Source of the DNA: an uncultured Eubacterium sp.
GTDB taxonomy: Bacteria; Bacillota; Clostridia; Lachnospirales; Lachnospiraceae
Length of the DNA: 43,538 nucleotides
Assembly (NCBI GenBank): GCA_947385775.1
Contig: CANDMI010000028.1
Location: 1-43,538, forward strand
Direction: 5' to 3'
Below, one piece after another: positions 8,568 through 17,140 of this stretch (positions are counted from its first letter, which is position 1; every line of letters begins with the position of its first letter). The position numbers and the translations under genes were made by a program. The notes beneath the pieces were generated by a model. That model searched no databases and was not told the DNA's origin. It saw only the letters and a program-made list of their open reading frames with translations.

Positions 8568-9620
8568 ATGCGTATAGAAAAGTGGATTCGGGTGCAAGGA
8601 TTTTACAGGCGTTTGCTTCCAGAGGAGATTCGAAACAGGATTACACCCATTATGGTCAATTCAACAAAAATATTACCAAAAAATAGAGGCCGTGGAGAGT
8701 GCAGAGTAACATTTGGCCCTTATAATGCAAATAAAACATTTTACGTTATAAGAACGGGACAGCCTTTTTTTGGACTTTTTGCACTTACATCTACAGTGAT
8801 CGATCATATTCAATATGCAAAAAGAAGAGGGTGGATTCCTATTGTAGATGGATGGAATTATTACAACGCTGTTATACAGGATGTTGAAAATAAATTTAAA
8901 TCAAACGCATGGGAATACTATTATGAACCAGTAAGCAGGTATCGAATGGCGGATGTATGGAATAGTAAAAAGGTCGTTCTTAGCAGTTTGCTATGTGAAC
9001 CGTATTGTAAACTGCGAATGGCAGGATATAGTAAGTTAACGGAAGAAAACATAAAATACCTGCATGATATCTTTGAAGAAAATATTAAAATCCGAAAAGA
9101 TATACGAGAGGAAGCAGAGCGCCAATGTAAAAAATTAATTGGAGGAAAAAGGGTATTAGGGGTGGCGTATCGCGCGCAGTTCAAACTATTTGAAAAAGAA
9201 AATGATATATTATCATATAATCATCCCAAGCAAGCGGCAGAGGAACAATATTACAATGAGATAGACAGATTGCTTGAGGCGGGTAAATATGAATATATTT
9301 TTTTATCTATGGATGGAAGGGAAATATTTGAAAAATTCAAAAAAAGATATGGAGATAAGTGCATTTACCTTCAAAGAAAGTTGCCGCATAGAAATAAAAA
9401 GGGAAGGGAACAATCTGTAGAATTTGACTTTGATAAATCTGGTTTAAATAGAATTGATTTTGAAACAGAAACCAGGACTTATATGATAGAAACATTACTG
9501 CTTAGCCGTTGTACGGGCTTATTGGCAAGTATGTCTGGAAATGTCAAGATGGCGCTTATATGGAATAACGGAAAATATGATTGGAAGAAAATATATTTTG
9601 CAGGTAAAATGGCCAATTGA
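8568..9620 (+). CDS. Putative NodZ/GT23-like fucosyltransferase
   Basis: About 350 residues. The C-terminal half has features like alpha-1,6-fucosyltransferases: LGVAYRAQF in the place of the donor-binding H-x-R motif, YEYIFLSMDGREIFEKFKKR as the second Rossmann strand region, and ETRTYMIETLLLSRC then LLASMSGNV as the last motif. The call is by pattern only. GDP-fucose genes in the same operon and a GT10 gene directly downstream make a fucosyltransferase role reasonable. ATG 8568 follows GGGAGGA with good spacing; the GTG at 8553 is too early. The 3' end of the gene forms the first unit of a tandem repeat. It could instead be an unrelated GT-B enzyme. Confidence 0.45.
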   Translation: MRIEKWIRVQGFYRRLLPEEIRNRITPIMVNSTKILPKNRGRGECRVTFGPYNANKTFYVIRTGQPFFGLFALTSTVIDHIQYAKRRGWIPIVDGWNYYNAVIQDVENKFKSNAWEYYYEPVSRYRMADVWNSKKVVLSSLLCEPYCKLRMAGYSKLTEENIKYLHDIFEENIKIRKDIREEAERQCKKLIGGKRVLGVAYRAQFKLFEKENDILSYNHPKQAAEEQYYNEIDRLLEAGKYEYIFLSMDGREIFEKFKKRYGDKCIYLQRKLPHRNKKGREQSVEFDFDKSGLNRIDFETETRTYMIETLLLSRCTGLLASMSGNVKMALIWNNGKYDWKKIYFAGKMAN

Positions 9621-9706
9621 AAAAAGAGGATTTTTGCAGGTAAAACGGCAAATTGAAAAAGAGGATTTTTGCTGGCAAATGTCTAATAGGAAAAAGAGGA
9701 TTTTTA
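9601..9706 (+). repeat. Three imperfect 35-36 bp tandem repeats carrying ribosome sites
   Basis: Three head-to-tail units are visible: 9601-9636, 9637-9671 and 9672-9706. Each holds a version of CAGGTAAAA followed later by AAAAAGAGGATTTTT. The first unit overlaps the last codons of the upstream gene and the third supplies the AGAGGA ribosome site, seven bases before the ATG at 9708. The second unit differs little from the first; the third has diverged more in its first half. A 25-codon frame starting at TTG 9634 runs through the repeats and stops at TGA overlapping the next ATG. Confidence 0.85.
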
Positions 9707-9707
9707 G

Positions 9708-10730
9708 ATGAAAAGGATAAAAGTAGGTTTTAAATTAAGGGATGAAGTGAACCCAAAAGAAACATGGGTATATCATATTTTATCTGACAGGTATGATGTG
9801 GAAATATCAAAAGATCCTGACTATATTATTTGTGAATGTTATGATAAAACGATGGAATATTTAAATTATAATGGTATACGTATTCTTATAACTGGAGAAA
9901 ATTTTGTACCTGATTTCAATCTGGTGGATTATGCGATTTCCCCTTATCCAATTCAATTTTTTGACAGAAGTTTCCGGTTTCCACAGTGCGCTTCGGGATA
10001 TACGGGGAATAGGACGGAATTAGAAAAGAGAGAAAATTTTTTTGATAAGGATTGTTTATCCAAAAAAAAGAGATTTGCAAATTTTATATATAGCCATGAG
10101 TCCGAAAATGGAATTCGGGGGGTTTTTTTTAAAGAGTTGTCAAGATATAAGAAAGTAGATTCCGCAGGAAAATATTTGAATAACATGCCTGGCGGTAAGA
10201 CGATAAGCATGGAGGATGGGGCAAAAGCAAAATTTCAAAAACATTATAAATTTTCATTAAGTTTTGAAAATAACGCGCATAAAGGGTATGTAACGGAAAA
10301 AATAACAGATGCGTTTTATGCGCAGACGATACCAGTGTATTATGGGGATCCTCATGTTACAGATATCTTTAACCATAAGGCATTTATAAATTGCAATGAT
10401 TACAAAAGCTTTGAAGATGTTATAAAACGAATCCAATGGTTGGATACTCATGACGAAGAATATATAAAGATGATAAACGAACCTGTATTCCGTGATAAGG
10501 AATACCTAAGTAAATTAAAAAAGGGATATGAGGAATTCATTATCCATATTTTTGAGCAGCCATATGAAGCGGCATATAGAAGATCGAGATTTGGATTTCC
10601 AAGAGTATATAATGATTATTACAGAAGAATGGGGAATGCAGTCAGGCCGATTGAGCGGACGAAGATTTTTCAAAAAGCATTAAAGGTAACATATGGCTTA
10701 AGACATCCGGCGAATGAACGTCGATTATAG
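9708..10730 (+). CDS. GT10-family alpha-1,3-fucosyltransferase
   Basis: 340 residues. The hallmark GT10 region is present: YKFSLSFENNAHKGYVTEKI followed by DAFYAQTIPVYYGDP, where the Glu, Asn and Lys residues contact GDP-fucose. The N-terminal third (IKVGFKLR, ILITGENFVPDFN) matches the acceptor-binding half. It should transfer L-fucose from GDP-fucose, which gmd, fcl and manC in the same operon can supply. The start is preceded by the AGAGGA of the third tandem-repeat unit. A G6T8 stretch (10117-10130) inside the gene is a possible slippage site but is in frame here. Confidence 0.88.
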   Translation: MKRIKVGFKLRDEVNPKETWVYHILSDRYDVEISKDPDYIICECYDKTMEYLNYNGIRILITGENFVPDFNLVDYAISPYPIQFFDRSFRFPQCASGYTGNRTELEKRENFFDKDCLSKKKRFANFIYSHESENGIRGVFFKELSRYKKVDSAGKYLNNMPGGKTISMEDGAKAKFQKHYKFSLSFENNAHKGYVTEKITDAFYAQTIPVYYGDPHVTDIFNHKAFINCNDYKSFEDVIKRIQWLDTHDEEYIKMINEPVFRDKEYLSKLKKGYEEFIIHIFEQPYEAAYRRSRFGFPRVYNDYYRRMGNAVRPIERTKIFQKALKVTYGLRHPANERRL

Positions 10731-10741
10731 GAGAAAAAGGT

Positions 10742-11482
10742 ATGTTAAGGACATTGTATTCTTATCTTCCAGATTTTTTTAAAGGGATCTGGAGGGGACA
10801 AAAATTAGAAAAGTATCTATCATATGCAAATTTAAATATAGGTTTTATGTATGAGATTTCCAGCATGTTAAGATTTTTAAGTGGCAAAGAATCTTATTCT
10901 CAGTGTGGACAGGATTATTTTTTGTTTCAAATGATATTTCACGGAAAAAAGAGCGGTTTTTTTCTGGATATAGGTGGAAACGATCCCATTAATATGAATA
11001 ATACCTATATGTTTGAATTGGGGGGGTGGAATGGACTTGCGTTTGAACCACAAAATAGACTGGTAAGTCGGTGGAAGGATCAAAGAAATGTAGAATGTAT
11101 CAACATTGCTCTTGGTGATAAAGACAAGGATATTTATTTTAGGGAAGAAGGAACATTATCAAGGGTTGTGAAAAGTAAGAATGTCGCAACGCGAAAGGTT
11201 AAACAAAGAGCTTTGAAAAATGTCCTGGCAGAGCGGGGAATTAAAAAGATTGACTTTATCTCCATGGATGTAGAAGGATATGAGTTATCTGTATTAAAGG
11301 GCATTGATTTTAGAAGTGTAGAGATCGATGTGATTTTGCTTGAAGTGGAAGACGCAAAAATCAGACGTGCAAAAAAAGTAAGAGATTACTTAAAAAGCCA
11401 AAACTATATTATGTTAACAAGGTTAAATCAGGACGATATTTGGGCAAGAAAAGAATTCTTGCGAAAGAGAGAGATAAAATGA
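10742..11482 (+). CDS. FkbM-family SAM-dependent methyltransferase
   Basis: 246 residues with SQCGQDYFLF, SAM motif I in GFFLDIGGNDP, the acid in GLAFEPQ, and the catalytic-type motif ISMDVEGYELSVLKGIDF with intact DVEG. FkbM proteins O-methylate sugars or polyketides; here a glycan hydroxyl is the likely target. An AGGAG overlapping the previous stop serves the ATG. Unlike the FkbM genes at 2230 and 22345 it has no Rossmann module. A G7 tract (11020-11026) encodes ELGGW and is in frame, so the gene reads as ON if the tract varies. Confidence 0.85.
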   Translation: MLRTLYSYLPDFFKGIWRGQKLEKYLSYANLNIGFMYEISSMLRFLSGKESYSQCGQDYFLFQMIFHGKKSGFFLDIGGNDPINMNNTYMFELGGWNGLAFEPQNRLVSRWKDQRNVECINIALGDKDKDIYFREEGTLSRVVKSKNVATRKVKQRALKNVLAERGIKKIDFISMDVEGYELSVLKGIDFRSVEIDVILLEVEDAKIRRAKKVRDYLKSQNYIMLTRLNQDDIWARKEFLRKREIK

Positions 11483-11522
11483 TACTGGAAAAAATGCACA
11501 GCATCATGATCAGAAGTGAGAT

Positions 11523-13358
11523 ATGTTAAAAAGGGTATTGAATAAATTAAGATTAATTCTTTCAAAACATCAAAAAGTACGAATTATAGAGCTTGGGATC
11601 ATCATGATCATCGGAGGGTTCATAGAAATGTTTTCGGTATCATTGATCATACCGTTTATGAACGCCGTTATGAATCCCGATACGATCATGACAAATCATT
11701 ATATCCTATTTTTTTGCGATTTATTCAATATAAGATCGAACCGGATTTTGCTCGTGTATCTGGCTTTGGTTATGGCTGGAATATATATTTTAAAGAATGT
11801 TTTCCTTTTATTCCAGATGATGGTGCAAAATCGTTTTGTGTATTCTAATATGTTTAACACTCAGCTTGAGTTACTGCATAATTATTTGCTGCGTCCATAT
11901 GATTATTATTTAAGTGTAAAGTCAGGCGAGGTTCTTCGCGTAATCAGCAATGATACGACAAGTGCTTTTAATCTTCTTACAACCGTTTTACAAGTATTTT
12001 CGGAGTTAACAGTCTCTGTGGCATTAATTGCAACAATATTTATCGTTACGCCTGGCGTAACGATAGGAATCGCGGCGATTCTTTCTGTAATGGTCTTTAT
12101 TATCCAGATAATTATCAGACCGGTGTTAAGGACAGCGGGAGAAAAAAATAGGAAATCTCAGGCGGAAATGAACCAATGGCTGTTGCAGGCAATACAGGGA
12201 ATCAAAGAAGTAAAGATAAGTAGAAAAGAGAATTATTTTGAAAAGTCATATAGCAGGAATGGACAAGTGTATACAAAAACAAGTTATCAAAATAGCGTAT
12301 TGGGGCTGGTGCCTCGATTTATGATTGAAGCAATTGCAATGAGCGCGTTTTTTATTATGCTTGCCTTTTTAATTTATCAGGGATTGGAATTGGAGAAAAT
12401 CGTTCCGTTATTATCTGCGGTAGCGATGGCCGCGATCAGAACCCTTCCATCTATAAACCGGATCACACAGGGGATGTCAGCTATAGCTTACTATGAACCA
12501 GCGTTAGATAAAATGATTGAAGATTTAAGAGAATTGGTTTTTTATGATAGTCAGGCTGCTATGGAGAATAAGAATGACGGTAAACGTATTCAGCATTTAA
12601 ATAGTGAAATAAAACTAGAAAATATTACATACCGATATCCGCAAGGGGAAGGCAATGTATTGAAAAATGCCACTATGGCGATTCATAAGGGTGAATCAAT
12701 AGGGATCGTTGGACAGTCGGGAGCTGGAAAAACAACGGTTGTTGACATTTTGCTTGGATTATTAAAACCGAATAAAGGGAAAGTGTATATCGACGGAACA
12801 GATATTGAATTGGATATGGGAGGATGGTTGGATCAGATTGGCTATATTCCACAGACGATTTTTATGTTGGATGGGAGTGTACGGGAAAATGTAGCGTTTG
12901 GAATCCCACAGACAGAAATAAATGAGGATATGGTTTGGAAAGCGCTTGAGGAGGCTGCAATAGCAAAGGATGTAAGAAATTTCCCAGATGGCCTTGATAC
13001 CCAGCTTGGGGAAAGAGGGATCAGGCTTTCCGGAGGGCAGCGGCAGAGAATTGGAATTGCCAGAGCGTTATATGCGCAGCCGTCTGTGCTAGTGTGCGAT
13101 GAAGCTACATCGGCGTTGGATAACGAGACAGAAAAAGAAATTATGGATGCGATCGATCAATTGCATGGAAAAAAGACAATGATAATTATAGCTCATCGTT
13201 TAACGACGATTGAGAAATGTGATGTTGTGTTTAAAGTAGAAAATGGAAACATTACTCAGGTTATACCCGTGAGCCAAATGATTTGCCAGCGCAGCAGCGA
13301 CATTACGAAAGAAGAAGCAAATTATTTGGCAAATAAGTATGCTCATGAGTATAAATAA
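11523..13358 (+). CDS. ABC exporter with fused membrane and ATPase domains, likely lipid-linked glycan flippase
   Basis: 611 residues, one half-transporter of the MsbA/PglK type that would work as a homodimer. Roughly residues 15-310 hold six hydrophobic segments; the ATPase domain has Walker A GQSGAGKTT, Q-loop YIPQTIFM, signature LSGGQRQRIGIARALY, Walker B VLVCDEATSALD and H-loop IIAHRLTT. Placed among lipid-linked assembly genes with no Wzx-type flippase in the window, it probably moves the undecaprenyl-linked glycan outward, as PglK does. An alternative is export of another lipid. The 40-nt gap before it holds only a weak ribosome site. It ends the AT-rich core block. Confidence 0.88.
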   Translation: MLKRVLNKLRLILSKHQKVRIIELGIIMIIGGFIEMFSVSLIIPFMNAVMNPDTIMTNHYILFFCDLFNIRSNRILLVYLALVMAGIYILKNVFLLFQMMVQNRFVYSNMFNTQLELLHNYLLRPYDYYLSVKSGEVLRVISNDTTSAFNLLTTVLQVFSELTVSVALIATIFIVTPGVTIGIAAILSVMVFIIQIIIRPVLRTAGEKNRKSQAEMNQWLLQAIQGIKEVKISRKENYFEKSYSRNGQVYTKTSYQNSVLGLVPRFMIEAIAMSAFFIMLAFLIYQGLELEKIVPLLSAVAMAAIRTLPSINRITQGMSAIAYYEPALDKMIEDLRELVFYDSQAAMENKNDGKRIQHLNSEIKLENITYRYPQGEGNVLKNATMAIHKGESIGIVGQSGAGKTTVVDILLGLLKPNKGKVYIDGTDIELDMGGWLDQIGYIPQTIFMLDGSVRENVAFGIPQTEINEDMVWKALEEAAIAKDVRNFPDGLDTQLGERGIRLSGGQRQRIGIARALYAQPSVLVCDEATSALDNETEKEIMDAIDQLHGKKTMIIIAHRLTTIEKCDVVFKVENGNITQVIPVSQMICQRSSDITKEEANYLANKYAHEYK

Positions 13359-13391
13359 GGATTTTTATTTACAATACATGGAGGAGCGATT

Positions 13392-14219
13392 ATGAAAAAG
13401 ACATTTGTTTGCGCTGAAATAGGGATTAATCACAATGGAGATTTGAATCTCGCAAAGAAGCTGATCGATGTAGCGGCGGTTGCGGGATGCGACGCGGTAA
13501 AATTTCAAAAAAGAACTGTCGATGCGGTTTATACGAAAGAATACCTGGACGGGCCAAGGGAAAGTCCTTGGGGCGTAACGCAGAGGGAGCAAAAGGAAGG
13601 GCTGGAATTTGGAAAGGCGGAGTATGACGAAATTGACCGGTATTGCAAAGAAAAGAAGATAGAATGGTATGCATCGGCATGGGATGTGGGCAGTCAGGAA
13701 TTTCTTCGCCAGTATAACCTCAAATATAACAAAGTCGCGTCTGCGATGCTATTAAAGGACGAGCTATTAGAAGCGATCGCATCAGAAGGCAGATACACAT
13801 TTATCGCTACCGGCATGAGCACAATGGACGAAATCGAGCACGCGGTGGATATTTTTCGCAAGGCGGGCTGCCCATTTGAACTGATGCACTGCAACAGCGC
13901 CTATCCGATGGCTATGGAAGATGCGAACCTTAACCTTATCAAAACTTTAAGGGAGAGATTCGGATGCAAGATTGGATACAGCGGCCATGAGAGGGGCGTT
14001 TTGGTAAGCGTTTGCGCGGTGGCGATGGGAGCGTCTTCCATTGAACGCCATATTACAATTGACAGGAATATGTATGGATCTGATCAGAAAGCGTCTATTG
14101 AGCCATATGAACTCTGCGCCCTGGTTAAAAACATCAGAGACGTGGAGACAATGCTTGGAAATGGGGAAAAGATCCTTTCAGAGGCGGAAGAGGAGACAAA
14201 GAGGAAGCTAAGGGGATAG
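13392..14219 (+). CDS. NeuB-family ulosonic-acid synthase lacking the SAF domain
   Basis: 275 residues, about 60-70 shorter than usual NeuB, ending just after the TIM barrel. NeuB marks are CAEIGINHNGDLNLAKKLID, DAVKFQKR, the ATGMSTMDEIEHAV strand-helix, LMHCNSAYPM, IGYSGHERG and IERHITID. NeuB enzymes condense phosphoenolpyruvate with an aldose such as ManNAc. The missing C-terminal SAF (antifreeze-like) domain normally closes the partner's active site and contacts the N-acetyl group, so the acceptor may be a different, perhaps phosphorylated sugar. It stands with a KdsC-like phosphatase in the next gene, as in phospho-intermediate routes. GGAGG upstream serves the ATG. Confidence 0.82.
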   Translation: MKKTFVCAEIGINHNGDLNLAKKLIDVAAVAGCDAVKFQKRTVDAVYTKEYLDGPRESPWGVTQREQKEGLEFGKAEYDEIDRYCKEKKIEWYASAWDVGSQEFLRQYNLKYNKVASAMLLKDELLEAIASEGRYTFIATGMSTMDEIEHAVDIFRKAGCPFELMHCNSAYPMAMEDANLNLIKTLRERFGCKIGYSGHERGVLVSVCAVAMGASSIERHITIDRNMYGSDQKASIEPYELCALVKNIRDVETMLGNGEKILSEAEEETKRKLRG

Positions 14220-14235
14220 GCAAAAAAGGAACTAG

Positions 14236-15303
14236 ATGATTATGGAAAAGATAGAGCTTATTGTTTTTGATATAGACGGAGTCATAACGGATGGCTCCGT
14301 GATCGTCGATTCGAGAGGGACAGAGCAAAAACAGATTAACTTAAAAGACGTTGACGCCATATTTGAACTGCATAACAAAGGTTATAAGCTTGCGGCGATC
14401 ACAGGCGAAGACACCGAGATAGTCAATTATTTTGAGAAACGTTTTCCGTGGAAGTGTTTTTATCGCGGCAGTAAGACGAAGCAAGGCGCGATGGAGTTGA
14501 TAGAGAAAAGCTCTGGGATTAAACGTGAACATATTTGTTATGTGGGGGACGGAAAATACGACATAGAGCCATTGTCCTACGCCGGGCTTGGCGTTTGCCC
14601 GTCAGATGCGGTAGATAAGGCAAAGAGAGCCGCTGACGTGATTTTGCAAAAGAAAGGCGGCAAAGGCTGCATATGGGAACTTCTTCGCATACTGGAAGAT
14701 TATCATGCAAGGGATACAGCGTCAAACTATTTTTACAGAAGGCTGGAAGAGCATGCCGAGCTGTTTAAAAAAATGGCGGCGGATCAGGAATTAATGAATA
14801 CGGTTATGGAAGTCGCAGATAAGACGATTCAGGCTTTCCGCAATGGCGGGAGGCTTTTTTTATGCGGCAATGGGGGAAGCGCGGCGGACGCCCAGCATAT
14901 TGCGACGGAGTTTGTCAGCCGTTTTTATAAGGAGCGCCCAGGATTGAACGCTGAGGCGCTTACGGTGAACGCTTCTACGCTGACGGCGGTCGGAAACGAT
15001 TATAGTTTTGAGCGCGTGTTTTCCCGTCAGCTTGAGGCGAAAGCAAAGCCAGGGGATATTGTGATCGGCATATCCACAAGCGGACGCAGCAAGGATGTGT
15101 TAGAGGCGCTTCGGTATGCCGGCCAGCGGGATATTACCACCGTATTGCTGACAGGAAATTATCACATACCTGACGAAGACGCTGTGGGTGAATATGTGAT
15201 CCGTGTGCCGGCAAGAATTACGCCGCGGATACAGGAAGCGCATATTTTTATTGGGCATGTGATCGCGGAATATGTGGAATGGAGCATGTTCTGCAACGAT
15301 TGA
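14236..15303 (+). CDS. Fused KdsC-like HAD phosphatase and GmhA-like SIS isomerase
   Basis: 355 residues in one frame. Residues 1-150 are a C0-type HAD phosphatase like KdsC: nucleophile motif VFDIDGVITDG, AAITGED, a Lys in FYRGSKTKQGA and YVGDGKYDIEPL. Residues 160-355 are a GmhA-like SIS domain: GRLFLCGNGGSAADAQHIATE, TVNASTLTAVGNDYSF, IGISTSGRSKDVLEAL and QEAHIFIGHVIAEYVE. The domains would respectively dephosphorylate a ulosonic-acid phosphate and isomerise a ketose phosphate such as sedoheptulose 7-phosphate. With the NeuB-like enzyme just upstream this forms a compact isomerase-synthase-phosphatase set. A second, separate GmhA lies at 29109. The fusion is unusual to my knowledge. Confidence 0.85.
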   Translation: MIMEKIELIVFDIDGVITDGSVIVDSRGTEQKQINLKDVDAIFELHNKGYKLAAITGEDTEIVNYFEKRFPWKCFYRGSKTKQGAMELIEKSSGIKREHICYVGDGKYDIEPLSYAGLGVCPSDAVDKAKRAADVILQKKGGKGCIWELLRILEDYHARDTASNYFYRRLEEHAELFKKMAADQELMNTVMEVADKTIQAFRNGGRLFLCGNGGSAADAQHIATEFVSRFYKERPGLNAEALTVNASTLTAVGNDYSFERVFSRQLEAKAKPGDIVIGISTSGRSKDVLEALRYAGQRDITTVLLTGNYHIPDEDAVGEYVIRVPARITPRIQEAHIFIGHVIAEYVEWSMFCND

Positions 15304-15321
15304 TGGCTGGGAGGAATTTAG

Positions 15322-17115
15322 ATGAAGCTTTCGGATTATGTGTTTGACTTTTTAAAACGGAAAGGCGTACAGTGCGTGTTTATGCTGCCTGGAGGTGGGG
15401 CCATGCACTTAGTGGATTCGCTTGGAGCGTCAGGGATTGGATATGTGCCATTTTTACATGAACAAGGAGCTGCGGTCGCGGCAGAGGCTTATGCCCAGCA
15501 TACCAATACGCCGGGAGTTTGTCTAGTCACGTCCGGGCCTGGGGCGACGAACGCGATCACGGCAGTTACGGCGGGATGGATCGACTCCACTCCGATGTTT
15601 GTCATTTCCGGTCAGGCTAAGCGGTCTGACCTTGTGGGAGACAAAGGCATAAGGCAATCAGGTTCCCAGGAAGCGCCGACGGTTTCTATGGTCACGCCAA
15701 TCACCAAGTATGCAGAGCTGGTTTTGAAGCCGGAAAAAATCAGATACCATTTGGAAAAGGCGTGGCATGAAGCCGTCAGCGGAAGGCCCGGCCCTGTATG
15801 GCTGGACATACCCCTCGACGTGCAGGGAGTGTGTATAGATGAAGATAATTTAGCGGGATATGAGCCAGAGGAAATGAAAGTTTCGGATCTTTCAGGCTTT
15901 ATTGAAAATGCAGTCCACCTTATCATGACTGCAAAAAAGCCCTTAATACTCGCAGGAAACGGCGTGAAGCTTTCAAATGCCGCGGATGAATTTTTGTCGC
16001 TGGCTGACGACCTTGGAATTCCAGTTCAGACCACATGGAAAACAGCGGATCTGTTAGCGGAGGATCATCCTTTGTATGTTGGGCATCCCGGCATTATGGG
16101 GGATCGGGGGGCGAATCAGATTATTCAGGAATCGGACTTGCTGTTATCCATAGGCGCAAGACTTGACGCAAGCGTAACGGCATATCATGAGGAGCATTTC
16201 GCGTATCATGCGAAAAAGATCATTGTAGACATTGACCCGAATGAATTGAAACGGATGAACGTGCCGAATGCGGTAAAAGCGGAATCGGATGCGGGAGCGT
16301 TTATCAGAAAGCTGCATCGTTCATGGAAAGCCTTAGAAGAGTCTGACAGAAAAAGGAATATAGAAAAGCTGACAGAATGGTTAAGTTACTGCAAGGAAAA
16401 AAGAAAGGCTTATCCGGTTGTCACGTCCAGACACTCGGAAGCGGCGGGACGCGTCTGCGCATATCATTTCATCGATGTTTTATGTGAATATTTGCGGGAG
16501 GATGACGTCATTGTGCCGGAGAGTTCCGGCGGGGCGGGAGAGATCACGTATCAGGCGTTTCGGATCAAAAAAGGCCAAAAGATGAAAAATGCGGCGGGAC
16601 TTGGAGCCATGGGGTTTGGTCTGCCTTATGCGATTGGCTCGTGCATAGCCAATGGCGGCAGGAGAACCGTTTTGATCAATGGGGACGGCGCGTTTCAGCT
16701 GAACATCCAGGAGCTGGAGACGGCGCGCAGGCTGAATCTGCCAATAAAAATATTCGTGTGGTGCAATGAGGGATACGCCAGTATCCGCGCTATGCAAAGA
16801 AATAACTTTGAAGGGCGCTTTGTTGCAAGCGATGAGCGCAGCGGACTGACATTGCCGGATATAGAAAAGGTCGCTTATGCGTATGGGTTTAAGGTGCTCC
16901 GCATCAAAGACAATTCTAAGGTAAGGGAAAAAATAAGGGAAATATTGTCGGACGACCAGCCATGCGTATGCAGAGTGGACGTGGATGAAAATGAAACGGT
17001 TTCCCCGAGGGTGATGGCGCATGTGGCAAAAGACGGCAGCATAACATCGGGGCTGCTTGAGGATATGTGGCCTGCTTTGGCGGATAAGGAGCTAAGTAGT
17101 GGCGAATCGCGATGA
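15322..17115 (+). CDS. Acetolactate-synthase-like thiamine diphosphate enzyme
   Basis: 597 residues with all three domains of the acetolactate synthase large-subunit family: the PYR domain with catalytic Glu in FLHEQGAAVAAEAYA, a middle domain with IGARLDASVTAY where ALS binds FAD, and a PP domain with GDGAFQLNIQELETAR and Asn of WCNEGYASI for Mg-ThDP. No small regulatory subunit (ilvN) follows, and the neighbours are sugar genes, so branched amino acid synthesis is unlikely. A relative, YerE, adds a two-carbon branch to CDP-3,6-dideoxy-4-keto sugars; the CDP-sugar genes at 30617-33961 make that role possible here. Another role, coupled to the NeuB-like product, is equally open. GGGAGG precedes the ATG. 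Confidence 0.82.
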   Translation: MKLSDYVFDFLKRKGVQCVFMLPGGGAMHLVDSLGASGIGYVPFLHEQGAAVAAEAYAQHTNTPGVCLVTSGPGATNAITAVTAGWIDSTPMFVISGQAKRSDLVGDKGIRQSGSQEAPTVSMVTPITKYAELVLKPEKIRYHLEKAWHEAVSGRPGPVWLDIPLDVQGVCIDEDNLAGYEPEEMKVSDLSGFIENAVHLIMTAKKPLILAGNGVKLSNAADEFLSLADDLGIPVQTTWKTADLLAEDHPLYVGHPGIMGDRGANQIIQESDLLLSIGARLDASVTAYHEEHFAYHAKKIIVDIDPNELKRMNVPNAVKAESDAGAFIRKLHRSWKALEESDRKRNIEKLTEWLSYCKEKRKAYPVVTSRHSEAAGRVCAYHFIDVLCEYLREDDVIVPESSGGAGEITYQAFRIKKGQKMKNAAGLGAMGFGLPYAIGSCIANGGRRTVLINGDGAFQLNIQELETARRLNLPIKIFVWCNEGYASIRAMQRNNFEGRFVASDERSGLTLPDIEKVAYAYGFKVLRIKDNSKVREKIREILSDDQPCVCRVDVDENETVSPRVMAHVAKDGSITSGLLEDMWPALADKELSSGESR

Positions 17116-17140
17116 AAACCTGGGATAGGAGAAATGGAGT

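Noticed and set aside
10117-10130. G6T8 run as an additional OFF switch
   Set aside because: The GT10 frame is intact across it; it remains only a possible slippage site.
13392-17115. Phosphonate pathway (PEP mutase plus phosphonopyruvate decarboxylase) as explanation for the PEP-using and ThDP enzymes
   Set aside because: The first is clearly NeuB-like, not PEP mutase, and the ThDP protein has the full three-domain acetolactate synthase layout.
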